From EW11 sp035765635 (GTDB lineage Bacteria > Verrucomicrobiota > Verrucomicrobiia > Opitutales > Opitutaceae): a stretch of 64,000 bases of DNA. Made by a program: the position numbers and the translations under genes. The notes under the pieces are model-generated. The model saw only the letters and a program-made list of their open reading frames with translations, made no database searches and was not told where the DNA came from. This document shows positions 36,252-44,620 of the stretch, in pieces. The stretch spans positions 30,457-94,456 of the forward strand of contig DASTWZ010000036.1 in assembly GCA_035765635.1 (NCBI GenBank), written 5' to 3'. The first letter of the stretch is position 1; each line of letters opens with the position of its first letter.

Positions 36252-36970
36252 AACACACCTGCTCCACGCCCTCGTTTTCTGCGTCGCCACGCGAATTTTC
36301 ATCGCGCCGGCGCGGGCGCGTTTCGCGCCGCAGCGGCGGAGCCTTCACGCTGATCGAAGTGCTGTGCGCGCTCGCGCTCGTGGCGCTGGTCATGGTGGCG
36401 CTGAACACGTTCATTTTTTCGATGGGCGAGCTCTGGGGGAAAAATAACGAGACGCGCCTTTTCGAGCGGCACGTGCGGAGCGTCACGCGTTTTCTGGATT
36501 CTGAAATGCGCACGGCGGCGCTTCCGCCGGTAGGTCGCTTGAACACGGTGGCGATCGCGCCGAAAGAGATTCGCACACAGAGCGGCACGACCGAACCGTT
36601 GCTCACGTTCGAGCTTCCGGCGGGGAGCCGGTTGATTAACTGGCCGGACCGTCCGCTGCCTGACGTGGTCTGCTCACTCGTCGTGCGCGACCGCGACGGT
36701 CTCGTGCTGCTCTGGCATTCCCGGCTCGAGAAAAAATTCGCGCAGGATCCTCCGCGCGAAACCGTGATCACGCCGCTCGTGACCGGGATGAGCTACGACT
36801 ACTACGACGCCGATTTCAAACGCTGGCGCAACGAGACGCAGCTCCGCAAGGAGAGCAACGGCGAGGTCAAACCTCCACAGCGCCTGCGTCTGAAATTCGC
36901 TTATCAGAAACTCACGGCCGAGACGGTCGTGACGCTGCCGACAACGACGGAGGGCTTGCCGCAATTCTGA
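36248..36970 (+). CDS. gspJ: Type II secretion minor pseudopilin, GspJ-like
   Basis: The 240-residue product starts at a GTG overlapping the gspI stop. A long, basic leader of about 32 residues precedes the prepilin site GGA^FTLIEVLCALALVALVMV. The following sequence (RHVRSVTRFLDSEMRTAALP, then GMSYDYYDADFKRWRN) fits GspJ. A Pro-rich KPPQRLRLKFAY strand lies near the C-terminus. Its stop overlaps gspK by one base (TGATG). Confidence 0.8.
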   Translation: MKHTCSTPSFSASPREFSSRRRGRVSRRSGGAFTLIEVLCALALVALVMVALNTFIFSMGELWGKNNETRLFERHVRSVTRFLDSEMRTAALPPVGRLNTVAIAPKEIRTQSGTTEPLLTFELPAGSRLINWPDRPLPDVVCSLVVRDRDGLVLLWHSRLEKKFAQDPPRETVITPLVTGMSYDYYDADFKRWRNETQLRKESNGEVKPPQRLRLKFAYQKLTAETVVTLPTTTEGLPQF

Positions 36971-38148
36971 TGAAGGCTCTCGCGCAATCTTCCATCGTTC
37001 GTCGCAAAGGCTCGGTCATTCTGATCGTGCTGATCACGATCTTGTTCGCGACGACCGCGCTCACGCTCTTCATCGAAAAGGCGAGCAACGATTTGTTGGT
37101 CGACGCGCGCGAGGCCGATGCGGCGCGCTTGCGGGTCGAGGCTTACTCCGCGCTGGAGACCACGCTCGGAGTGCTGGAAGATTTTCGTGTAGTGCTGGGA
37201 TCACTACACAGTCCGGCGGAAGGATGGGGCGAGCCGTTGCTCTTCGCCAATTACGAGCCCGCCCCGGGCCATACGGTGGATGTGCAATTCGAGGATGAGA
37301 GCGCCAAGGTTTCGCTGCCGAATGCGGACGCGCCGACGCTTATCTCGATCTTCAAATCCTGGAATATCTCGCAAACCAACGCCGAGCGCCTGGCCGATGC
37401 ATTGCTCGGCTGGATCAAGAAAGACTATGTGCCCGCGAGTGCCGGCTCGCCCCGCCCGGAGGATTACGACAAGGGCGACCTGCCGTTCACGCCGGCGGCG
37501 CGCGCGCTTCGCACGTTTGGCGAGCTGGCCACGATCGAGTATGCTCGCGACGTTTTCTTCGACGAGAACGGCGAGCCGACAGAATTGTTTCCCCGCTTCG
37601 TCTCGGCCTTCTCGCTCTATTCCTACAAGCAGCCAAATATCAATGGCGGCAATCCCGCTGCTCTGGCAGGCGTGGGAATCGATGACATGACTCAGCAGAA
37701 GCGCGTGGCCGATTTCCTTTCCGGCAAAAACCTCTACGGGCAACAAAAGGGGGCGAATTATTTCAAGGATTCAACTGCGGTCGCCACGCTTCTCGGCGGA
37801 AATTCTCCGGCCGCTCAACTGAACACGCAAATTTCCGCGCTGCGCATCATCATCACGGTGCACGAAGGCCGCTCCGCTTTCCGCCTCAACACCGTGGTCG
37901 CGCCGAAAGGTGGAGCGAAGCTGCCGGCGCTGAGCGAGGCCAGCACGAAGGACGAGACCAAGGTCGATGCCACGAATTCGGGAACCGCGAGCGGTTCCAC
38001 GACACCGCAAGCGACGTCGTCGACCCAGAGCACGTCGTCCACGTCGAGCACCAGCGGAGCGGCCAAATCGTTGAACTATCCCTTTACCATTCTGGAAATC
38101 CGTGAAAATGATGAAACCCCGTCCGTGAACATGGCTAGAGACCTTTGA
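36970..38148 (+). CDS. gspK: Type II secretion minor pseudopilin GspK
   Basis: The 392-residue product has the GspK-type N-terminus, RRKGSVILIVLITILFATTA, in which Glu+5 is absent as in known GspK. The large alpha domain follows: SIFKSWNISQTNAERLADAL, LGWIKKD, then ARALRTFGELATIEYARDVF and VSAFSLYSYKQPNINGGNP. Near 330-370 there is a Ser/Thr-rich insertion (TSSTQSTSSTSSTSG) that looks like a linker. GspK forms the tip complex with I and J. Confidence 0.87.
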   Translation: MKALAQSSIVRRKGSVILIVLITILFATTALTLFIEKASNDLLVDAREADAARLRVEAYSALETTLGVLEDFRVVLGSLHSPAEGWGEPLLFANYEPAPGHTVDVQFEDESAKVSLPNADAPTLISIFKSWNISQTNAERLADALLGWIKKDYVPASAGSPRPEDYDKGDLPFTPAARALRTFGELATIEYARDVFFDENGEPTELFPRFVSAFSLYSYKQPNINGGNPAALAGVGIDDMTQQKRVADFLSGKNLYGQQKGANYFKDSTAVATLLGGNSPAAQLNTQISALRIIITVHEGRSAFRLNTVVAPKGGAKLPALSEASTKDETKVDATNSGTASGSTTPQATSSTQSTSSTSSTSGAAKSLNYPFTILEIRENDETPSVNMARDL

Positions 38149-38150
38149 TC

Positions 38151-39287
38151 ATGGCTTTGTCGCTGAACCGCATATCTTTCAAAACCCCGCCCCCGCGTGT
38201 GGTCCTCCTGCCGGACGAGTTGTTTTTCGTGCGCGCCATTCCCATCGCGGAAAACGCGACGGAGGCGGATGTCGCCGCGCAAGTCGAACTCGCGCTCGAG
38301 AGCATGGCGCCATTCACGCTCGCGCAGATGTACTACGCGCATCACTGGAAGCGCGGCGCGCGCAGCGCGATCGTTTACGCGAGCTATCGGAAGCGGTTTT
38401 CAGCCGACCAGGCGGAGGCGTGGGAGGACGCTGAAGTCGTGCTCCCCGTTTTCGCGACGCTGTTCAACACGCGGGTCGAACCCTCGACGACGATTCTGAT
38501 CACGACCGAGCAATCGATCACCGGGCTGCATTGGGGCGAAGGGCCGGAAATCCCTTCGCAAATTGTGACGCGTGCTTGGAGTTTGGATACAGGCGAGATC
38601 GAGCGCAGCGCCGTGCGTGAACAGATTCTGAAATCGCTCGGCGGCACGCGTAACATCATCGAGCTCACGGCAGCCCCCGAGGCGCAACGCGACGGCAGCG
38701 CGGCCGCGCTTCAATTCACCGCCGGCGAGATCAAGTCGGCGTTCACGCGCGAGGAACTCGATGGCCTCGATATTCGCGACAAGGCCGAGCTCGGCGCGCT
38801 GCGGCGGGGTCGCGCGCGGGATTTGTTTTTGTGGCGAGGCTTCGTCACCTGCGTCGCCGGTATCGCTCTCGCCGCGCTCCTCGAAATCGGCCTGATCGCC
38901 GGCCACGTCTGGCAACGTTCGAACCAACGGCTGGTCGACAAACAAGCTCCGGTTGTGGCGGAGATCATGCGCGCGCAATCGCTCGCGACGCGTATCGCCG
39001 AACTTTCGACGAAACGCCTCCGGCCCTTCGAAATGATCGCGTTCGTGCAGGAGAAAAAACCCGCGACGGTCCTGTTCGATCGCACCACGACCACGGGTCT
39101 GCTCACGCTGGAAATCGAAGCCACCACCACGAACCCAGGCGATGTCGGCGTGTTCCAAAACGCGCTGCGTCAAATGCCCCAGTTGGCCGACGTCTCGATC
39201 CAGAACCAAGTCACCCGGCCCGAAGGTTCGACCTTCCGCATGATCGTGACCTTCAAGTCCGAGGCGAACCTGGGAGGTCAGTCATGA
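38151..39287 (+). CDS. gspL: Type II secretion protein GspL-like
   Basis: The 378-residue product lies where gspL is expected. It has an N-terminal cytoplasmic part with an actin-like/PilM-like pattern (VVLLPDELFFVRAIPIAENA, STTILITTEQSITGLHWGEG). A single transmembrane helix FLWRGFVTCVAGIALAALLE follows near residue 222-245, then a periplasmic ferredoxin-like part. GspL links the ATPase GspE to GspM. A TTG at 38145, overlapping the gspK stop, is an alternative start. Sequence identity to classical GspL is low, so the call leans on topology and order. Confidence 0.75.
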   Translation: MALSLNRISFKTPPPRVVLLPDELFFVRAIPIAENATEADVAAQVELALESMAPFTLAQMYYAHHWKRGARSAIVYASYRKRFSADQAEAWEDAEVVLPVFATLFNTRVEPSTTILITTEQSITGLHWGEGPEIPSQIVTRAWSLDTGEIERSAVREQILKSLGGTRNIIELTAAPEAQRDGSAAALQFTAGEIKSAFTREELDGLDIRDKAELGALRRGRARDLFLWRGFVTCVAGIALAALLEIGLIAGHVWQRSNQRLVDKQAPVVAEIMRAQSLATRIAELSTKRLRPFEMIAFVQEKKPATVLFDRTTTTGLLTLEIEATTTNPGDVGVFQNALRQMPQLADVSIQNQVTRPEGSTFRMIVTFKSEANLGGQS

Positions 39288-39811
39288 AAACCTATTTTCT
39301 TTCCCGCTCACTCCGCGAAAAGCTCATGGTGCTTGGCCTTGTCGCGATCGCGGCGGCGATGTGGCTCTCCGGCGTTTCGCAGCGGGTGCGCACATTTTGG
39401 ACGGAAGCGCGTGGTACATCAGTGGAGTTAGCGGATCAGAAGCGCTGGCTGAGCGAGCGCGCTCGCGTCCAGGCGGAGGCGCAGGCCGCGATCGGGCATC
39501 TCGATCCGTCGCGCACGTTCGACAGCGTTCGTCTGCAGGCGGAGTTGAACGATATCGCGCGCTCCGTCGGCATCACGCGGGACACGTCGATCGACGACAC
39601 GCAGGTGAATCCGGGATCGCAGTTTTCGCTGAACTCGGTGCGTTTTGTGATTCGCAACGCGGATTACGCACCTCTCGTTCATTTCTACGAAGAAGTTTCC
39701 AGACGGGCTCCGTACATCGGGATCGAGGAATTTTCGATCGTCGTAAACCGCGCAAACCGTGCGCAGGTGACAGCTTCGTTACGTGTTTCCTCTGTCGAAA
39801 TAACGAAGTGA
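39284..39811 (+). CDS. gspM: Type II secretion protein GspM-like
   Basis: The 175-residue product begins MKTYFLSRSLREKLMVLGLV with one N-terminal membrane helix to about residue 30. A coiled-coil stretch (SVELADQKRWLSERARVQAE) and a small ferredoxin-like periplasmic domain (FVIRNADYAPLVHFYEEVSR, then IGIEEFSIVVNR) follow. The start overlaps gspL by ATGA. This topology and position fit GspM, and the next gene is 55 bp away on the same strand. Confidence 0.75.
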   Translation: MKTYFLSRSLREKLMVLGLVAIAAAMWLSGVSQRVRTFWTEARGTSVELADQKRWLSERARVQAEAQAAIGHLDPSRTFDSVRLQAELNDIARSVGITRDTSIDDTQVNPGSQFSLNSVRFVIRNADYAPLVHFYEEVSRRAPYIGIEEFSIVVNRANRAQVTASLRVSSVEITK

Positions 39812-39866
39812 GTTCGAGGATGCGTGCGTCGGACCTATCCGGCGTGCGTAACACCTCGAATCTCAC

Positions 39867-41024
39867 ATGCCACGTTTCGAAGTCTCTGCCCGAGCTCTTG
39901 TAGTTGCTTCGGCACTACAGCTGATTCTGCCCCGCGTCGTTCGCGCCGAAGGGACGGTGAGCTACAAATTTGTTTCCTGGCGGGAGGAAGAAGACCGCAT
40001 CCGGGTCGATTCCCAGTATGGTTCCGTCGAGGACACACTGCCGGCGGAGGTGAAGGTGAAACTCACCGGCGTGCTGGACTCGATTGCCGGCGCGACACCC
40101 ACGGGGGAATTGACGCCAGGCGATGATGGCAAGCTGCCGACCTCGGAGATCGACGACTACCGCAAGGCCTGGGAGGCGAACGCGTCGCGGCAATTCGGCG
40201 CGTTTAACCTCGCCCTGGGTTTCGCCAACAGCCGGGAGAGCGACTACGTTTCCAATGGGTGGTCGGTTAACACACAGACCGAGCTCAATCAGAAGAACAC
40301 GACGCTTCTCCTCGGCGTGGCCGGCACGCAGGACAAGGTGAAGGTCTTCTTTCAGCGCCCTTGGGAGAAAAAGCGCACCACGGATTTCATCGCCGGCGTG
40401 ACGCAACTGCTGAATCCCGAGACCTCGCTCAACGTGGATATCGGCTACGGCCGCAGCCGTGGTTATCTGAGCGATCCGTACAAGCTCATCGAGGAAAACG
40501 TGCCGGTCGAAGACGGTCTTTTGCTGCGAACCTTCGGCGAGAATCGGCCGCGAGAGCGGGAGAAGTGGACGGCGTTTGTCGGCGTCAACCATGCGTTCAC
40601 CGCGCTGAATGCGGCGATCGACGGCAGCTATCGTTTTTATCACGACAGCTTCGGGATCAACGCGCACACCGTATCCATTCAGTGGCTACAGAAGCTGATC
40701 AACGATCGGCTCGTGCTCATTCCGTCGATCCGATTTTACCAACAGACCGCGGCGGAATTTTATCGGCTGTCGTTGGACGGCACGGGCTTCGTGCCGAGTG
40801 GCACGCCGAATCCCGCTGGGCCGTTTTACTCGGCGGATTTTCGCCTTTCGCACATGCGCACGACGACGCTGGGCATCAAGGCCGTGGTGAATGTGATCCC
40901 GGACCGGCTCACGATCGATGCGAGTTATGAGCGCTATCTCATGCGCGGCCGCGACGGAGTCACGCCCGGCGAGGCGTATGTCGATGCGAACAACATTTCC
41001 GTCGAAGCCTCGTTCCACTGGTGA
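39867..41024 (+). CDS. DUF3570-family outer-membrane beta-barrel protein
   Basis: The 385-residue product has a signal peptide (to about VVRAEG, residue 29). Alternating amphipathic strands run to a C-terminal SVEASFHW with an aromatic last residue, typical of outer-membrane barrels. It fits DUF3570, whose genes cluster with ApbE, thioredoxin and DUF4266 genes, as here. Near the mature N-terminus lies DSIAGATP (residues 71-78), close to the D-x-x-S/T-G-A-T/S site at which ApbE attaches FMN. It starts 55 bp after gspM. Confidence 0.85.
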   Translation: MPRFEVSARALVVASALQLILPRVVRAEGTVSYKFVSWREEEDRIRVDSQYGSVEDTLPAEVKVKLTGVLDSIAGATPTGELTPGDDGKLPTSEIDDYRKAWEANASRQFGAFNLALGFANSRESDYVSNGWSVNTQTELNQKNTTLLLGVAGTQDKVKVFFQRPWEKKRTTDFIAGVTQLLNPETSLNVDIGYGRSRGYLSDPYKLIEENVPVEDGLLLRTFGENRPREREKWTAFVGVNHAFTALNAAIDGSYRFYHDSFGINAHTVSIQWLQKLINDRLVLIPSIRFYQQTAAEFYRLSLDGTGFVPSGTPNPAGPFYSADFRLSHMRTTTLGIKAVVNVIPDRLTIDASYERYLMRGRDGVTPGEAYVDANNISVEASFHW

Positions 41025-41028
41025 CGTC

Positions 41029-42027
41029 ATGATTTCCTTAACCATCCCAGAATCGATTTCCTCCTCGCGGGCGAGCGGCGTCGGAGCCGACTCGCTGGGA
41101 CTCTCGGTGCACAAACACGCGTGGCATGCGCTCGGTACGATCTGCGAAATTCAGTTCGTCTCGGACGACGCAGGCCGTGCCGATGAATTCCGTTTTGCCG
41201 CGGTCGATTGGGTCACGAAGTTCGAGGCGAAGTACTCGCGCTTTCGGGCCGACAGCATGCTCAGCGAGATCAACGCGGCGGCGGGTTCGCACTGGGTGGA
41301 AGTCGATCCCGAGATGGATCGCATGCTCGACGTGTGCGGAATGCTGCATGCGCTGAGCGCGGGTCTGCTCGATGCGACGGCGTTGCCGCTCTTGAAACTC
41401 TGGGATTTTCGCGCCGATACGCCACGCATTCCGCCGGCAACCGAAATTTCCGCAGCGCGCGAACTGGTCGGTTGGACGAAAGTGCAGCGACGCCTGGGAG
41501 CGGTCTTTCTGCCGCGTGAAGGCATGTGCCTCGATTTTGGCGGCTGGGGCAAAGAGTACGCTGTCGATGCTGTGGCGGAAATCGCGCAGGCGCATCGCAT
41601 CGGCGCGGCTCTGATCGACTTCGGCCACGATATTCGCGCGCTGGGCATGCCGCCGGGTCGGCCTGCGTGGCACATTGGTTTGGAAGATCCGGCGCACCCA
41701 GGCACGCATCGCGGATCCATTGCGCTGCGGAATCGGAGCGTGGCGTCGTCCGGCGACTACATTCGCAGCTTCACCATCGCGGGTCGCCGCTACGGTCACA
41801 TCGTCGATCCGCGCACGGGCTATCCCGTATTCAACAGTTGCATACAAGCCACCGTGATCGCGTCGAGCTGCCTGCAGGCCGGAGTGCTTTCCACGACAGC
41901 GTTCGTCCTCGGCGCGAACGAAGGCCTGCGGCTGATTCAGGAAACGTACGGCGCGGAAGGACTGATTCTGACGGAGCGCGCGCGCTATCAAACACGAGGA
42001 TTTTTCAAACATGTCGTCGAAAGCTAA
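41029..42027 (+). CDS. apbE: FAD:protein FMN transferase (ApbE family)
   Basis: The 332-residue product has ApbE motifs: FEAKYSRFRADSMLSEINAA, LDATALPLLKLWDF, CLDFGGWGKEYAVDAVAEIA, and ASSGDYIRSFTIAGRRYGHI, then VDPRTGYPV. IASSCLQAGVLSTTAFVLG is the Mg-binding Asp/Thr region, here with Ser/Thr. It transfers FMN from FAD to a Thr/Ser of a target protein. No signal peptide or lipobox is visible at the chosen start, which is odd for an enzyme acting outside the cytoplasm. It lies 4 bp after DUF3570 and overlaps the next gene by 17 bp. Confidence 0.9.
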   Translation: MISLTIPESISSSRASGVGADSLGLSVHKHAWHALGTICEIQFVSDDAGRADEFRFAAVDWVTKFEAKYSRFRADSMLSEINAAAGSHWVEVDPEMDRMLDVCGMLHALSAGLLDATALPLLKLWDFRADTPRIPPATEISAARELVGWTKVQRRLGAVFLPREGMCLDFGGWGKEYAVDAVAEIAQAHRIGAALIDFGHDIRALGMPPGRPAWHIGLEDPAHPGTHRGSIALRNRSVASSGDYIRSFTIAGRRYGHIVDPRTGYPVFNSCIQATVIASSCLQAGVLSTTAFVLGANEGLRLIQETYGAEGLILTERARYQTRGFFKHVVES

Positions 42028-42508
42028 AGTCTTCCTGATCGCTCTTGTGCTGTTTCGCCTCGTAGCGCCAGCGCGCGCCGAGGTCGCGGTCGGAGCGAAG
42101 TTCCCGGCGCTTCCGCAGTATGCGATCGAAGGGACGCTGCCGCCGGAAATGGCGGGCAAGGTAGTGGTCGTCGATTTCTGGGCTTCCTGGTGCGCGCCCT
42201 GCCGCTCTTCGTTTCCTGCGTTCTCTGAACTGCAGAAGGAGTTTGGCGCGAACGTGGTGATTCTGGGCGTCAGCGTGGACGATAAGAAATCGGCCTACGA
42301 AAAATTCGTCAGCCGTTTCAAACCGGCGTTCGCCACGGTGCGCGACGAAGATCATCGGCTCACTTCGGACGTTAGGGTTCCGACCATGCCGACGAGCTAT
42401 GTGATCGATCGGAGCGGCAAGGTCCGTTTTGTCCATGCCGGGTTCCACAGCGGTACGCCGGCTGAGCTGCGGGCGCAGATCAGGCAATTGCTCGAGGAAA
42501 AGTCATGA
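42011..42508 (+). CDS. Periplasmic TlpA/ResA-like thioredoxin
   Basis: The 165-residue product has a signal peptide (MSSKAKVFLIALVLFRLVAP) and a thioredoxin fold with the WCAPC active site in VVVDFWASWCAPCRSSFPAF. ILGVSVDDKKSAYEKFVSRF and the cis-Pro motif VPTMPTSYVID follow. It should reduce or oxidise thiols in the periplasm. A likely client is the Cys-containing DUF4266 lipoprotein next door. Its ATG overlaps apbE by 17 bp and its stop overlaps DUF4266 by 4 bp. Confidence 0.93.
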   Translation: MSSKAKVFLIALVLFRLVAPARAEVAVGAKFPALPQYAIEGTLPPEMAGKVVVVDFWASWCAPCRSSFPAFSELQKEFGANVVILGVSVDDKKSAYEKFVSRFKPAFATVRDEDHRLTSDVRVPTMPTSYVIDRSGKVRFVHAGFHSGTPAELRAQIRQLLEEKS

Positions 42509-42729
42509 AAAGATTGAGCCCAGTGATTCTTGTCTTGCTCGCGGCGCTCGGCGCGTTGCTGAGCGGCTGCTCGACGGTTCAGCCCTGGCAGCGGGCCGCG
42601 CTGGCCAGCTACGAAATGGATCCCGCGCGCGACCCGCTCGCCACCGCGGCCTCGGAGCATGTTTATTATTCGCGCGAAGCGGCCACGGGGGGGCGCGGAG
42701 TGGGTGGGAGCGGCTGCGGCTGCAACTAA
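42505..42729 (+). CDS. DUF4266 small lipoprotein with C-terminal Gly/Cys motif
   Basis: The 74-residue product has a lipoprotein signal ending LLSG^C with Cys at about residue 22. VQPWQRAALASYEMDPARDP, then HVYYSREAATGG follow, and the extreme C-terminus is RGVGGSGCGCN. The whole pattern is DUF4266. The two Cys in GCGCN could bind metal or form a disulfide handled by the neighbouring thioredoxin. Its linkage to ApbE and DUF3570 in many genomes suggests one extracytoplasmic redox module of unknown function. Confidence 0.9.
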   Translation: MKRLSPVILVLLAALGALLSGCSTVQPWQRAALASYEMDPARDPLATAASEHVYYSREAATGGRGVGGSGCGCN

Positions 42730-42755
42730 CGGCTTTCTTGTACCACGGACCAGCC

Positions 42756-44438
42756 ATGAAAATTCGAGTATTAATGTTTCGAGCCTCTCGTTGGCTCCAT
42801 CTTCCGACCGGACTGCTCATCGCGCTGCTTCAACGCACGCCGGCCATTCGCGCGGTCGTTTCCAGCTTCGACTACGTGATCAGTTCGCCGATGGGAAATA
42901 TTCTTAAATCGGCCTTCGCCGCCAGCGTCACGCTTGGCGCAGTCGACACGTTAGCGGGTGCGACGACGTTGACCTCGACCACGAAATCTCCGCTGAGCGC
43001 GACTGCGGGAACGGAGGTAAGCGTCACCTTCAACGTGAATGGCACGCAGACCTTGCCCGCGTCGTGGGAAGTCTCGGGCAATATGCCTCCGGGCCTCGCC
43101 GCCTATTCGACCTCGACGGGCGGCACGGGCGTGTCGAGCGGGACCATCAACACGCCGCCGGCCACGGGGAATCTGTACATCCGCGGCACGCCGACGACGG
43201 CCGGAAGTTATGTCGTAAACCTCCGTGCCTTCGAGTTCAGCGACAAGGGCGGCGATCAGTCTCCAATTTTTCAATACACGATCGATGTCGCCGCAGCCGG
43301 CGGAGGAGGGGGCGGCGGTGGTGGTGGCGGCGGAGGAGGCGGGGCCACCATGCCTGTGATTACCGGGCAGCCCGCCAGCCAAACCGTGGCGGTTGGCTCG
43401 AACGTCACTTTTTCGGTTACGGCGACAGGAGACGCTCTGACCTACCAGTGGCAGAAGGGTGGCGCCAATCTCGCGGGAGCGACGACGGCCACGCTGGCGT
43501 TGAACAGCGTGACGGCGGGCGACGCCGGCAACTACAACGTGGTCGTGACGAACACCGCGGGTTCGGTGACGAGCAATGCCGCCACGCTCGTCGTCGATGC
43601 GCCGAAGCGCGGACGTTTGATCAATCTGTCCGTGCGCAGCCACGCGGGCACCGGCAATGAAACGTTGATCGCAGGCTTCATCATTTCCGGCACGGGCAAC
43701 AAACCGGTGATGATTCGCGGGACCGGACCGACTCTGGCGAACTTTGGCGTGCCCGGCGTGCTGGCCGACCCGAAGCTCGATCTCTTCCTCGGCAGCAATT
43801 CGATCGCGAACAATGATTCGTGGCTGCAGTCGCCGAATCTCGATGCGATCAGAGCGGCGAAAGGCGACACGATCGGCACGTTCACGCTCGATGCGAAAGA
43901 CACGGTGCTGCTCGCTTCGCTGGAACCGGTCGCGTACACCGCGCAGATCACGGGGATAAACAATTCGACCGGCGTGGCGCTGATCGAGGTTTTCGACGGC
44001 GACACGGCCGCGCCGGGCACTCCGGAATTCGACGCTCAACCGCGCTTGATCAATGTCTCGGCCCGCACGCAAGTGGGCACGGGCGGCGACGTCCTGATCG
44101 CGGGATTCATCATCAACGGCAACGTGCCGAAGAAGCTGATGATCCGCGGCACCGGTCCGACGCTGGCGAATTTCGGTGTCGGCGGGTTGCTGCCCGATCC
44201 GCTGCTGAAGCTTTTCGACGCCGGCGGCAATGTTGTCGCGCAGAACGACAGTTGGACGACCTCGACGAACGTCGACGAGATCAGGTCGATCAACGCGCAC
44301 ATGCTCGGCACGAACACGCTCGATGCCAAGGACGCGGTCCTCGTCGTCACCCTTGCGCCCGGCGCGTACACGGCGCAGATCAGCGGGGTCAACAACACCA
44401 CCGGCGTCGCGCTGATCGAGGTCAACGACCTGCAGTGA
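42756..44438 (+). CDS. Secreted Ig-like protein with two copies of a verrucomicrobial C-terminal repeat
   Basis: The 560-residue product has a long N-terminal export region (RWLHLPTGLLIALLQRTPAI up to about residue 69). An Ig/cadherin-like domain follows, then a run of Gly (about residues 182-197) and an Ig domain (ITGQPASQTVAVGSNVTFSV, YQWQKGG, DAGNYNVVV). Two tandem repeats of about 125 residues end it, each with LINLSVRS/LINVSART, LIAGFII-G, MIRGTGPTLANFGV and TGVALIEV. The same repeat ends the protease at 56564. Its gene lies 27 bp after DUF4266 and ends the superoperon. Confidence 0.82.
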   Translation: MKIRVLMFRASRWLHLPTGLLIALLQRTPAIRAVVSSFDYVISSPMGNILKSAFAASVTLGAVDTLAGATTLTSTTKSPLSATAGTEVSVTFNVNGTQTLPASWEVSGNMPPGLAAYSTSTGGTGVSSGTINTPPATGNLYIRGTPTTAGSYVVNLRAFEFSDKGGDQSPIFQYTIDVAAAGGGGGGGGGGGGGGGATMPVITGQPASQTVAVGSNVTFSVTATGDALTYQWQKGGANLAGATTATLALNSVTAGDAGNYNVVVTNTAGSVTSNAATLVVDAPKRGRLINLSVRSHAGTGNETLIAGFIISGTGNKPVMIRGTGPTLANFGVPGVLADPKLDLFLGSNSIANNDSWLQSPNLDAIRAAKGDTIGTFTLDAKDTVLLASLEPVAYTAQITGINNSTGVALIEVFDGDTAAPGTPEFDAQPRLINVSARTQVGTGGDVLIAGFIINGNVPKKLMIRGTGPTLANFGVGGLLPDPLLKLFDAGGNVVAQNDSWTTSTNVDEIRSINAHMLGTNTLDAKDAVLVVTLAPGAYTAQISGVNNTTGVALIEVNDLQ

Positions 44439-44516
44439 TTTCGTGGCGAGCTAAAGATTTCGCGGTCGTTAGGGGCGGCCGCGTTGTTCGCTGATAGTAG
44501 TCATAGGTTCGAAGTC

Positions 44517-44552
44517 GGCGACAGGTCAAAAAACGACCTGTCGCCGCGTCGT
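44517..44552 (+). terminator. Rho-independent terminator of the gsp-ApbE superoperon
   Basis: GGCGACAGGTC (44517-44527), loop AAAAAAC and GACCTGTCGCC (44535-44545) form a perfect 11-bp stem, with GCGTCGTTTTC after it. It is the first strong terminator after 34796 on the plus strand. Confidence 0.75.
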
Positions 44553-44620
44553 TTTCTCAATTCGCCAGCATTGACTAGGCGCGGGGGCTTGGCGTGGCTC
44601 CGTGGCAATTTTATCGGAAA

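Noticed and set aside
42945..42965. DTLAGAT in the Ig-like protein as a second ApbE flavinylation site
   Set aside because: It falls at residues 64-70, exactly where the long signal peptide should be cleaved (LAGA then TT), so it more likely reflects the signal peptidase site. It also weakens, but does not remove, the argument for the similar motif in DUF3570.
43303..43352. Gly-codon run as a possible phase-variable tract
   Set aside because: The run uses mixed GGN codons and not a pure mononucleotide or short-unit tract, so slippage is unlikely to be frequent. It looks like a domain linker.
42951..44300. A 449-codon minus-strand frame
   Set aside because: It mirrors the Ig-like protein gene, whose frame shows clear domains and repeats.
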